Assembly: GCA_025464735.1 (NCBI GenBank)
Contig: JAODMX010000535.1
Location: 1-6,818, forward strand
Direction of reading: 5' to 3'
Source of the DNA: Frondihabitans sp.
Lineage (GTDB): Bacteria; Actinomycetota; Actinomycetes; Actinomycetales; Microbacteriaceae
DNA length: 6,818 bases
Shown: positions 1 through 6,157 of the stretch, piece after piece
Numbering within the stretch: position 1 is the stretch's first letter
Layout: each line of letters opens with the position of its first letter
Translations under genes and position numbers: made by a program
Notes under the pieces: model-generated
Database searches by the model: none
What the model was told of the DNA's origin: nothing
What the model saw: only the letters and a program-made list of their open reading frames with translations

Positions 1-425
1 TCATGATCGTGCCGGTCATGACCTCGATGATGCGTGAGTCGTTCTCCCGCGCTACGATCGGCGAGCGCGAGGGCGCTTTCGCTCTCGGCGCGACCCGGTG
101 GGGCATGATCCGCGCGGTGGTTCTGCCGTTCGGCAAGGGCGGCATCATCGGTGGAACGATGCTCGGCATGGGTCGTGCGCTCGGCGAGACCATCGCGATC
201 TACCTGATCATTTCGCCGACGTTCGTGATCCAGACCCACATCCTGCAGAAGGGCACCAACTCCATCGCCGCGCACATCGCGCTGCAGTACGGGGAGGCCA
301 GCGGCTTCTCGCTCAGCGCTTTGATGGCGGCGGGGCTCGCTCTGTTCGTCCTCACCATGCTCATCAACTTCACCGCGTCGACGGTGATCTCGAGGTCGCG
401 CTCGGGCGCCGAGAGCGAGGCCTGA
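1..425 (+). CDS. pstC: Phosphate ABC transporter permease PstC, C-terminal part (5' end outside window)
   Basis: This is the C-terminal ~140 residues of a PstC-type inner-membrane permease, which with PstA forms the channel of a phosphate importer. The frame is open to the window edge, and the first ATG at position 3 is an internal Met, so the true start lies upstream. A permease EAA loop is visible: EREGAFALGATRWG followed by the conserved LP about 11 residues later, the segment that docks on the ATPase PstB. It is followed by GMGRALGETIA, which is characteristic of PstC/PstA permeases, and by a last membrane helix (about ALMAAGLALFVLTMLINF). The TGA stop overlaps the ATG of pstA by one base (TGATG), so translation is probably coupled. 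The PstC rather than PstA assignment rests on the following gene being the clearer PstA. Family certainty is high; phosphate as substrate is inferred from family and context. Confidence 0.93.
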   Translation, partial: MIVPVMTSMMRESFSRATIGEREGAFALGATRWGMIRAVVLPFGKGGIIGGTMLGMGRALGETIAIYLIISPTFVIQTHILQKGTNSIAAHIALQYGEASGFSLSALMAAGLALFVLTMLINFTASTVISRSRSGAESEA

Positions 426-1702
426 TGTCCACCGTCGATGAAGCGGTCCGCACCCGCCTGCCGCGCGAGGAACTGACGGACGACGTGGTCGACGCCGAAC
501 GCGTGGTCGTGGGATTCTCCCGCGACGACGTCCTCAATGTCGCCGGAGCCGGTGCTGCGGCGCTGTCGATCGGCCTGCTCTTCTCGGCGGTGCTCGGGCT
601 CATCACAATCGGCTGGATGCCCTTCGTGTCGTTCCTCTGGTTCGTCGCGCTGTACGCCGCCCTCGTCTTCCTGCGGGACTCGGGGCCGGCGGTTCGGGAC
701 CGGTTCTGGACGGTGTTGCTCTGGGGTGCCGGCGTAGTCGTGGTGGGAGCGCTCTGCCTGGTCGTCGGCTTCGTCCTGATCCGCGGTTCGAACGTGTTCA
801 CGGAGATCTTCTCGTCGAGCGCGCATCAGAACCTGTGGCAGCGGCTTCACTTCTTCACGACCGACATGCGCGGAGTGGGCCCGCTGTCCGGACTCGACGA
901 GGGCGGAATCGTCTACGCGCTGGTCGGCACAATCGAACAGATCGGAATCGCCCTCCTGATCACCGTGCCCCTCGGTCTGACAACGGCGATCTTCCTGAGC
1001 GAGGTGGGCGGCCGGTTCGCTCGATTCGTCCGAACGATCGTCGAGGCGATGACGGCGCTCCCCTCCGTGGTTGCCGGACTGTTCATCTACGCGGCGATCA
1101 TCCTCACCATCACGCATGAGAACAGCGGGTTCGCCGCCGCCCTCGCGCTGACGGTCCTGATGCTCCCGATCATGATCCGGTCGTCCGACGTCGTGCTGCG
1201 GCTGGTTCCTGGAAATCTCCGGGAGGCAGGACTCGCCCTCGGTGCGGGCCAATGGGCGACCGTCTGGTACGTCGTCCTTCCGACCGTGCGAGGAGGTCTC
1301 ACGACGGCGATCATTCTCGCGACGGCGCACGGGATCGGCGAGACCGCTCCTGTCCTCCTGACCTCGGGCGTGACGAGCAACACCAACTTCGACCCGTTCC
1401 ACAACCCGATGACGTCACTTCCCCTGGCGGCGCTCGAGTTCGTCGAGTCGCCGCAGAAGGCTCTCGTCGAGCGCGGCTTCGCGACGGCCGCGTTCCTCCT
1501 CGTCGTCGTGCTCGTGCTCTTCGGCGCCGCCCGCGCCCTGGCCGGACGCGAGGCCGGCGACGTGTCGCCGCGGCAGACCGCTCGGCTCTCCTCACGCTCG
1601 GCGAAGTCACTCCGCCGGATCCAGCGCTCCATTGCGAACCTGCCGATGGCGTCGGCACCGGCTTCACTCAGCCCCGAGACCCCTCCCGAGGAAATCCGAT
1701 GA
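425..1702 (+). CDS. pstA: Phosphate ABC transporter permease PstA with extended N-terminus
   Basis: Second permease of the importer, 425 aa. The start at 425 overlaps the pstC stop, and a purine-rich GCGAGG lies 4 bases upstream; the open frame extends further upstream only as an antiphase reading of pstC. The transport core runs from about residue 96 to 373. The EAA loop is at 266-291 (REAGLALGAGQWATV, then VVLP), followed by AHGIGETAPVLLT, a PstA hallmark, and a last helix at about 354-373. The family is usually near 290-300 aa with six helices. Here about 95 extra residues come first: a hydrophilic stretch (1-37) and two additional predicted helices (about 38-62 and 65-84). The tail (374-425) is hydrophilic, Arg/Ser-rich then Pro-rich, and cytoplasmic if topology is canonical. 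The stop overlaps the next start by 4 bases (ATGA). The role of the extra helices is unknown; a contact with the membrane-anchored binding protein or the sortase-like protein is possible. Confidence 0.93.
   Translation: MSTVDEAVRTRLPREELTDDVVDAERVVVGFSRDDVLNVAGAGAAALSIGLLFSAVLGLITIGWMPFVSFLWFVALYAALVFLRDSGPAVRDRFWTVLLWGAGVVVVGALCLVVGFVLIRGSNVFTEIFSSSAHQNLWQRLHFFTTDMRGVGPLSGLDEGGIVYALVGTIEQIGIALLITVPLGLTTAIFLSEVGGRFARFVRTIVEAMTALPSVVAGLFIYAAIILTITHENSGFAAALALTVLMLPIMIRSSDVVLRLVPGNLREAGLALGAGQWATVWYVVLPTVRGGLTTAIILATAHGIGETAPVLLTSGVTSNTNFDPFHNPMTSLPLAALEFVESPQKALVERGFATAAFLLVVVLVLFGAARALAGREAGDVSPRQTARLSSRSAKSLRRIQRSIANLPMASAPASLSPETPPEEIR
1688..1692 (+). promoter_or_regulatory. Ribosome binding site of the pstS-type gene
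   Basis: GAGGA lies 6 bases before the ATG at 1699, inside the end of pstA. It fixes the start there even though the reading frame is open far upstream. The protein from 1699 begins with a clear signal peptide, which agrees with this choice. Confidence 0.75.
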
Positions 1703-3399
1703 ACCACGCTGCACCGCCTCCACTCCTGTCGCCGGTCCGTGGACGACGAGGGGCGACCCGCCGTCGTCTGCTTCTGATTGTGACCGCGATGCTCGCGCTC
1801 GCCTTCGGCCTGACGAGCGCCCTGCCCGCCCACGCGGCGAGCTATGCGCGAATCTCCGGCGAGGGCTCCTCCTGGGCGGGCGCGGCCTGGACCGACTGGG
1901 TCTCGCAGGCGGCCAACCAGGGCGTGACCGTCGACTACACCCCGAACGGTTCCTCCGTCGGTCGCGACGACTTCGCCCGGCAGACGAACGCGGTGTTCGC
2001 GGACTCGGAAATCCCGTTCTCGGGTGATGCCTCGGATCCGCAGGACAAGACGACGCCCGCGTTCAAGTACGGGCTGCTGCCAGTCGTCGCGGGCGGCACG
2101 GCGTTCATGTACAACCTGCCGGTCGGCGGCAACCGGTTCGAGAACCTGAAGCTCTCGATGGCCGACGTCGCGGGCATCTTCAGCGGCAAGATCACCAACT
2201 GGGATTCACCCGAGCTGAAAGCATCGAACCCGGGCGTGGCCCTCCCGAATCACCAGATCGTCGTCGTCGTGCGGTCGGACGGGTCCGGAGCCACAGCCCA
2301 GTTCAAGCTCTGGATGCTCCGCCAGTTCCCTGCCGACTACGCCTACCTCACCGCTCACACCGGCGGCAGTGCCACGAGTGCGAGCTCGTACTTCCCGACC
2401 GGATCGCTGTCGAACTTCGTCGCCCAGAACGGCTCGAACGGCGTCACGATCTACACCAGCCAAAACCAGTACACGATCGACTACGACGAGTACTCCTACG
2501 CGCAGGCCGCCGGGTTCCCGGTCGCGCAGGTCGAGAACGCTGCGGGCTACTACACGATCCCGACCGCGAGCGCCGTCGCCGTCGCGCTGACTCAGGCCAT
2601 CATCGACACCAACGTCAACGACCCGAACTACCTGTCGCAGAACCTGTCGAAGGTCTACACGTACAAGGATCCGCGCACGTACACGATGTCGCTGTACAGC
2701 TACGAGATCATGCCGAAGCAGACGAACGCGATCACGACGAATGCCAAGGGGGCGACGCTCGCGTGGCTGAACACGAACGCCGTCTGCGAATGGCAGCGCG
2801 AAATGGGATCTCTCGGCTACTCCCCTCTGCCGATGAACCTCGTGCTCGCGTCGCTCGACCAGGTGCTGCAAACTCCCGGCATCGACGCGGCGACCCGATC
2901 GAAGATCGCAGCCACACAGAAGGGCACCCTCGACGGCGGCACGAACCCGTGCAACAACCCCACCTTCAAGCCGGGCGACAGCCCCTCGCACAACGTCCTC
3001 GTCGACACCGCACCGTTCCCTGCCGGCTGCAACTCGGCCTGCCAAGCCCCGTGGATCACAGCTTCGGCAGCGACGAACGTCAGCAGCCCGACGTTCACCG
3101 GCTCGGCCGTCAAGGGCACCGCGAAGACGACGGCGCAGGTCAAGGCACCGACGGCGAAGGGTGTTGCCACGTCCGCTGCGACCGCGGCCGCCCAGGCCTG
3201 CGATCCCACCACCAGCACCTGCTCTTCGGCCCAGGGAGCGGCCGACGTGGTCAACGCGGTCCCGACCGTCCTCGGCGGGCAATCGGGCTGGGCGGGGCCG
3301 CAGACGCTGGCACTCGTGCTCGGAGCCCTCACGGCCGCCATCCTGCTGGCACCGCCGCTGGTGAGCCGAGCGCTCAGGAGACGCGGCGGACGACGATGA
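1699..3399 (+). CDS. pstS: PstS-family phosphate-type substrate-binding protein with C-terminal membrane anchor
   Basis: Extracytoplasmic oxyanion-binding protein, 566 aa, which would capture ligand and deliver it to PstC/PstA. Residues 1-46 are a Sec signal peptide: Arg-rich n-region (RGRRGATRRR), hydrophobic core LLLIVTAMLALAFGL, and AHA as the likely cleavage site. There is no lipobox. The binding domain spans about 47-410. Family motifs are NGSSVG (83-88), FADSEIPF (100-107), ITNW (165-168) and the anion loop RSDGSGAT (192-199). Compared with E. coli PstS, the ligand Asp56 appears as Glu104 and Thr141 as Ala198. After the domain comes an extracytoplasmic linker with Cys at 418, 444, 448, 501 and 508 and a Thr/Ala/Lys-rich stretch (about 465-500). 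A membrane helix (about 535-552) and the tail RALRRRGGRR end the protein. This resembles a sortase-substrate terminus, but no LPXTG or LAXTG motif is present. Typical PstS proteins are 320-380 aa lipoproteins or soluble. The gene overlaps both neighbours by 4 bases. Phosphate is the likely ligand but the altered pocket leaves room for another anion. Confidence 0.88.
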   Translation: MNHAAPPPLLSPVRGRRGATRRRLLLIVTAMLALAFGLTSALPAHAASYARISGEGSSWAGAAWTDWVSQAANQGVTVDYTPNGSSVGRDDFARQTNAVFADSEIPFSGDASDPQDKTTPAFKYGLLPVVAGGTAFMYNLPVGGNRFENLKLSMADVAGIFSGKITNWDSPELKASNPGVALPNHQIVVVVRSDGSGATAQFKLWMLRQFPADYAYLTAHTGGSATSASSYFPTGSLSNFVAQNGSNGVTIYTSQNQYTIDYDEYSYAQAAGFPVAQVENAAGYYTIPTASAVAVALTQAIIDTNVNDPNYLSQNLSKVYTYKDPRTYTMSLYSYEIMPKQTNAITTNAKGATLAWLNTNAVCEWQREMGSLGYSPLPMNLVLASLDQVLQTPGIDAATRSKIAATQKGTLDGGTNPCNNPTFKPGDSPSHNVLVDTAPFPAGCNSACQAPWITASAATNVSSPTFTGSAVKGTAKTTAQVKAPTAKGVATSAATAAAQACDPTTSTCSSAQGAADVVNAVPTVLGGQSGWAGPQTLALVLGALTAAILLAPPLVSRALRRRGGRR

Positions 3400-4349
3400 G
3401 CCTGGCACTGCCGCGTTTCTTCCAGGTGAAGGGAGAAGACGGGAGGCGACCTCCGAAAGCCGCCACGCAGGATCCTGCGCGTCCGGCACGCGTCGAAGCG
3501 AGCGAAGGCAACCGGCTGGCCTCCATCACCCTGGCCATGGTGTCGGCGATCCTCTTCTTCCTCGTCCTGAACCTGGTCGTCGTGTCGCCGATCGAGGCGT
3601 ACACCAGCCAGAAGAACCTCTACAGCGAGCTCCGCCTTTCGCTGGCCGAGGGGTCGACGCCGGTTTCCCCGCTGACGCACGCGAAGTCACTCGTCACGCC
3701 CGGAACCCCCGTTGCCGTGATGAGCGCACCCGAGATCGGACTGGGGCGCGAAGTGATCGTCGAGGGATCGGCGCCCGCCCAGACGATGGCCGGTGTCGGG
3801 CACCGGCGCGACACCGTGCTGCCCTGCCAGGTCGGGAGCAGCGTGCTCATGGCGAGGTCGGGGTCGTACGGCGCCGTCGGCGCCGCCTGGTCGCAGCTTC
3901 AGAATGGCCAACGATTCACCGTCGTCATGGGCCAGGGGGCCTGTACCTATCAGGTTGTCGACCGGCGCGTCGCCGGCGATCAGGCTCCGAAGGCCCTGAC
4001 CGGGCGCCAGGGTCGAGTCACCCTGACCACGGCCACCGGCGGCCGTTTCAGTCCGACCGGCACCCTCCTGATCGACGCCGACCTCGTCTCGAAGGCCTAC
4101 CCGCGACCGGCCGTGGTCTTCCCTTCCGGCGCACTGCCCGCCTCTGAGCAGTCCATGGGCTCCGACACATCCGGCCTGTTCCCACTCGTACTCCTGCTCG
4201 AACTCCTCCTCGGCGTGGTCATCGCAGCGACGTGGCTGTGGCGGCGCTGGGGGCGCTGGCAGACCTGGCTGGTCGCCACCCCGATCCTCCTCACGTTCGG
4301 TCTCTTCGCAGCGACCGACCTGAACCTCCTTCTCCCGAACCTGCTCTGA
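3396..4349 (+). CDS. Sortase-fold (class E-like) membrane protein lacking the catalytic triad; probable pseudo-sortase
   Basis: Membrane protein of 317 aa with an extracytoplasmic sortase-like domain. Order: cytoplasmic N-terminus (1-40), helix (about 41-64), extracytoplasmic domain (about 65-258), and two helices (about 261-281 and 290-312) separated by the basic WRRWGRW. The domain follows class E sortases from memory: IGLGREVIVEG (114-124), then MAGVGHRRDTVLPCQVGSSV (131-150) where active enzymes have a KGPGHYPGT-LPG-GN pattern. ARSGSYGAVGAAWSQLQNG (153-171) sits where they have AGHRTTYGAPF..L..L..G, and VTLTTATGGRFS (208-219) where they have LTLTTCHPKFS. On this alignment the catalytic His is Arg154, the nucleophile Cys is Ala213 and the catalytic Arg is Thr223. 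His136 corresponds to the non-catalytic GHY histidine. Two cysteines (144, 183) sit at unusual positions. Transpeptidation is therefore unlikely; a binding or scaffold role beside the PstS-type protein is inferred. The start overlaps the pstS stop by 4 bases, with a weak GGCGGA 5 bases upstream and no other plausible start before the first helix. Fold confidence is good; function is unknown. Confidence 0.8.
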   Translation: MSLALPRFFQVKGEDGRRPPKAATQDPARPARVEASEGNRLASITLAMVSAILFFLVLNLVVVSPIEAYTSQKNLYSELRLSLAEGSTPVSPLTHAKSLVTPGTPVAVMSAPEIGLGREVIVEGSAPAQTMAGVGHRRDTVLPCQVGSSVLMARSGSYGAVGAAWSQLQNGQRFTVVMGQGACTYQVVDRRVAGDQAPKALTGRQGRVTLTTATGGRFSPTGTLLIDADLVSKAYPRPAVVFPSGALPASEQSMGSDTSGLFPLVLLLELLLGVVIAATWLWRRWGRWQTWLVATPILLTFGLFAATDLNLLLPNLL

Positions 4350-4365
4350 CTTCCCGAACCGCTCC

Positions 4366-4372
4366 AAGAGGA
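4366..4372 (+). promoter_or_regulatory. Strong ribosome binding site that sets the long pstB start
   Basis: AAGAGGA lies 5 bases before the ATG at 4378, in the 28-base gap after the sortase-like gene. It is the best Shine-Dalgarno in the window. It supports the 329-aa form of PstB, so the N-terminal extension is probably translated and not an over-called start. Confidence 0.8.
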
Positions 4373-4377
4373 CGCTC

Positions 4378-5367
4378 ATGAAACTTCCCCCCGCCTTCCG
4401 CCTCGGGCGAGCCCCTGCGCCCGAGCCACAGGACGAGTTCCCCGTGGACACGCGCGAGCTGCTGCTGCCGCCATACCCGGACGACCCGACCCTCGCCCAG
4501 TTCGACAAGTTCTTCGACGAGGAGCAGGCGAAACCTGCGCCGACAGAGGAAGATCGCGCAGCGGTCCGCCGCCACCTGTTCGGAGAGACCAGCGCGGCCG
4601 CCCTTGAGGCGGACACCCTCTCGGCCTGGTTCGGTGACCGAAAAGTGCTCGACCGCGTGTCGCTGACCATGCCGGCCGGGCAGGTCACGGCGCTGATCGG
4701 ACCATCCGGATGCGGGAAGTCGACCTTTCTCCGGATCCTGAACCGGATGCATGAAATGATCCCGACGGCGTCGCTCGCCGGTGAGGTGCGACTCGACGGG
4801 CGCGACATCTACCAGGCCGACCAACGCATCACGGCGGCCCGGCGTCAGATCGGGAAGATCTTCCAGAAGCCGAACCCGTTTCCGGCGATGTCGATCTACG
4901 ACAACGTCGTGTCCGGGCTGAAGCTGTCGGGAGTACGAGCCTCGCGCGAGCAGAAAGACGTCCTCGTGGAGGATTCGCTGCGCAAGGCTGCCCTCTGGGA
5001 CGAGGTCAAGGATCGCCTCGACCGACCAGGGGGCGGCCTCTCCGGCGGCCAGCAGCAGCGGTTGTGCATCGCGAGGTCGCTCGCGGTATCGCCGCGCGTG
5101 CTGCTGATGGACGAGCCGTGCTCGGCGCTGGATCCCACATCGACCCGCCGCGTCGAGGAGACGATCCAGTCCCTCCGTGGCGTCGTCACCGTGGTGATCG
5201 TCACGCACAACATGCAGCAGGCAGCCAGGGTCTCGGACGAGTGCGCGTTCTTCCTCGCCGCACAGAACACGCCAGGGGTGATCGTCGAATACGGCGACAC
5301 GGACGCGATGTTCTCCTCGCCGCGCGACCAGCGGACGGCCGACTACGTGAACGGCCGATTCGGATGA
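4378..5367 (+). CDS. pstB: Phosphate ABC transporter ATP-binding protein PstB with N-terminal extension
   Basis: ATPase that powers the importer from the cytoplasmic face, 329 aa. The nucleotide-binding domain begins near residue 75. It has an aromatic A-loop residue (Phe85), Walker A GPSGCGKST (108-116), Q-loop Gln163 in IFQKPNPFP (a PstB hallmark), signature LSGGQQQR (221-228), Walker B VLLMDEP (241-247), D-loop SALD (249-252) and switch His277. All catalytic residues are intact, so the transporter should be functional. Family members are usually about 250-260 aa. Here some 75 residues precede the domain: a basic/Pro start, then an acidic stretch rich in Asp, Glu and Phe (PYPDDPTLAQFDKFFDEEQ, 33-50), ending in EEDRAAVRRHLFGE. 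The extension has no recognised domain and no membrane segment. It might bind the elongated PstA termini or a regulator. The gene starts from a strong Shine-Dalgarno and is followed after 16 bases by the next gene. Assignment as PstB is secure. Confidence 0.96.
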   Translation: MKLPPAFRLGRAPAPEPQDEFPVDTRELLLPPYPDDPTLAQFDKFFDEEQAKPAPTEEDRAAVRRHLFGETSAAALEADTLSAWFGDRKVLDRVSLTMPAGQVTALIGPSGCGKSTFLRILNRMHEMIPTASLAGEVRLDGRDIYQADQRITAARRQIGKIFQKPNPFPAMSIYDNVVSGLKLSGVRASREQKDVLVEDSLRKAALWDEVKDRLDRPGGGLSGGQQQRLCIARSLAVSPRVLLMDEPCSALDPTSTRRVEETIQSLRGVVTVVIVTHNMQQAARVSDECAFFLAAQNTPGVIVEYGDTDAMFSSPRDQRTADYVNGRFG

Positions 5368-5383
5368 TCGGGAGCGTCACTCC

Positions 5384-6157
5384 GTGAGCCGCGGCTTCGT
5401 CGGCCTCGCTATGGTCGCCGGATGCCTCGTCTTCGGGATCGCCGGGTGGGCCATGGAGCTGCCACGCCCGACCTCGGGGGCGGCAGGCCTTCCCGTGTCG
5501 GTCGCGACGGTGCCTCCGGGTGGATACCTCGACGCCGCAGGAGACGTGGTTACGCCGAGTGCGGCCCATGATTCAGCGACATCCACGTCCGGCGGTGCGC
5601 GACCGGCGGTCACCATCGAGGCGGGCTGGCTCCGCAGCACGAGCGCCGACACCGGGATCGCCTCGCGTGCGCTGCAGGCATACGCGTCGGCTGCCGTTCG
5701 GAGCAGCGCCTCGGATCCCGAGTGTCGACTGACCTGGAACACACTCGCAGCCATCGGGGACGTGGAGAGCGCCAACGGGACCTACGGCGGAACGCATGTC
5801 GAACCCGACGGCGAGATCTCGGCGGCGATCAGCGGGCCGGTTCTGGACGGCACCGGCGGCACCGTCGCCATCCGGGGCACTGCGAAGGGGGGCTGGTCTC
5901 GGGCCGTCGGGCCGCTCCAGATGCTGCCCTCAACCTGGGCCCGCTACGGCGTGGATGCGACCGGCGATGGACGCAAGGATCCAGAGAACATCGACGACGC
6001 GTCCCTCGCGGCAGCCGACTACCTCTGCGCCGCCGGCGGTGACCTGTCGACGGCGTCCGGCTGGACGACGGCCGTCCACGCCTACAACCACGACGACGCC
6101 TACGTGGCGGCCGTCCGCAAGCAGGCCGACCTCTACGCGAGCGAGACGACCGGATGA
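5384..6157 (+). CDS. Lytic murein transglycosylase, MltB/SLT_2-like, membrane-tethered
   Basis: Predicted peptidoglycan-cleaving enzyme, 257 aa, acting outside the membrane on the glycan strand to form 1,6-anhydromuramyl ends. The GTG start at 5384 has GGGAG about 9 bases upstream, and the protein opens with a hydrophobic helix (about 5-22) serving as uncleaved anchor or signal peptide. A Thr/Ser/Ala/Gly-rich linker (25-75) leads to the catalytic domain (about 90-250). Landmarks are WNTLAAIGDVESANG (118-132) with Glu128 as the likely acid/base, ISGPVLDG (149-156), AVGPLQMLPSTW (174-185), DATGDGRKDPENIDDASLAA (191-210) and AVHAYNHDDAYV (230-241). This motif order is that of actinobacterial transglycosylases of the MltB type. 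The Asp-rich 191-204 stretch occupies the place of the calcium-binding loop of MltB. The gene lies 16 bases after pstB and overlaps the next by 4, so it may be cotranscribed with the importer. A link to phosphate stress is only contextual. The exact family (SLT_2 versus other) needs a profile search. Confidence 0.85.
   Translation: MSRGFVGLAMVAGCLVFGIAGWAMELPRPTSGAAGLPVSVATVPPGGYLDAAGDVVTPSAAHDSATSTSGGARPAVTIEAGWLRSTSADTGIASRALQAYASAAVRSSASDPECRLTWNTLAAIGDVESANGTYGGTHVEPDGEISAAISGPVLDGTGGTVAIRGTAKGGWSRAVGPLQMLPSTWARYGVDATGDGRKDPENIDDASLAAADYLCAAGGDLSTASGWTTAVHAYNHDDAYVAAVRKQADLYASETTG

Noticed and set aside
98..424. Upstream extension of the pstA reading frame
   Set aside because: It lies antiphase within the clear pstC coding sequence and encodes a His/Arg-rich non-hydrophobic stretch; the ATG at 425 fits the overlap and topology.
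200..1402. Long - strand open frame opposite pstC/pstA (400 codons)
   Set aside because: It is a shadow of the high-GC coding strand: Arg/Asp/Glu-rich low-information protein with no recognisable motif, opposite clear PstC/PstA permeases.
1252..1698. Upstream extension of the pstS-type reading frame
   Set aside because: It overlaps the PstA EAA region in another frame; the Shine-Dalgarno at 1688 and signal peptide from 1699 define the real start.
2206..3489. Long - strand open frame opposite the pstS-type gene (427 codons)
   Set aside because: Arg-rich composition typical of antisense frames in high-GC DNA, while the + strand has a signal peptide and binding-protein motifs.
3801..3803. His136 as a preserved catalytic histidine of the sortase-like domain
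   Set aside because: It sits in the position of the GHYPGT motif that precedes the catalytic AGHR segment in class E sortases; the 22-residue match 150-171 instead puts Arg154 at the catalytic site.
3789..3807. 7-bp inverted repeat GCCGGTG/CACCGGC with 5-base loop
   Set aside because: It lies inside the sortase-like coding sequence with no T-tract on either strand; such short GC-rich hairpins are expected by chance here.
1..5367. PHO-box or phosphate-responsive promoter for the operon
   Set aside because: The operon start is outside the window and I saw no convincing direct-repeat operator or promoter in the short gaps available.
5364..5387. ATG overlapping the pstB stop as start of the next gene
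   Set aside because: Its frame ends after seven codons and is not the transglycosylase frame; GTG at 5384 is the supported start.
5414..5425. Lipobox-like VAGC at the N-terminus of the transglycosylase
   Set aside because: The Cys is at residue 14 with only a very short hydrophobic stretch before it, and hydrophobic residues continue after it; a plain membrane anchor fits better, though a lipoprotein is not excluded.
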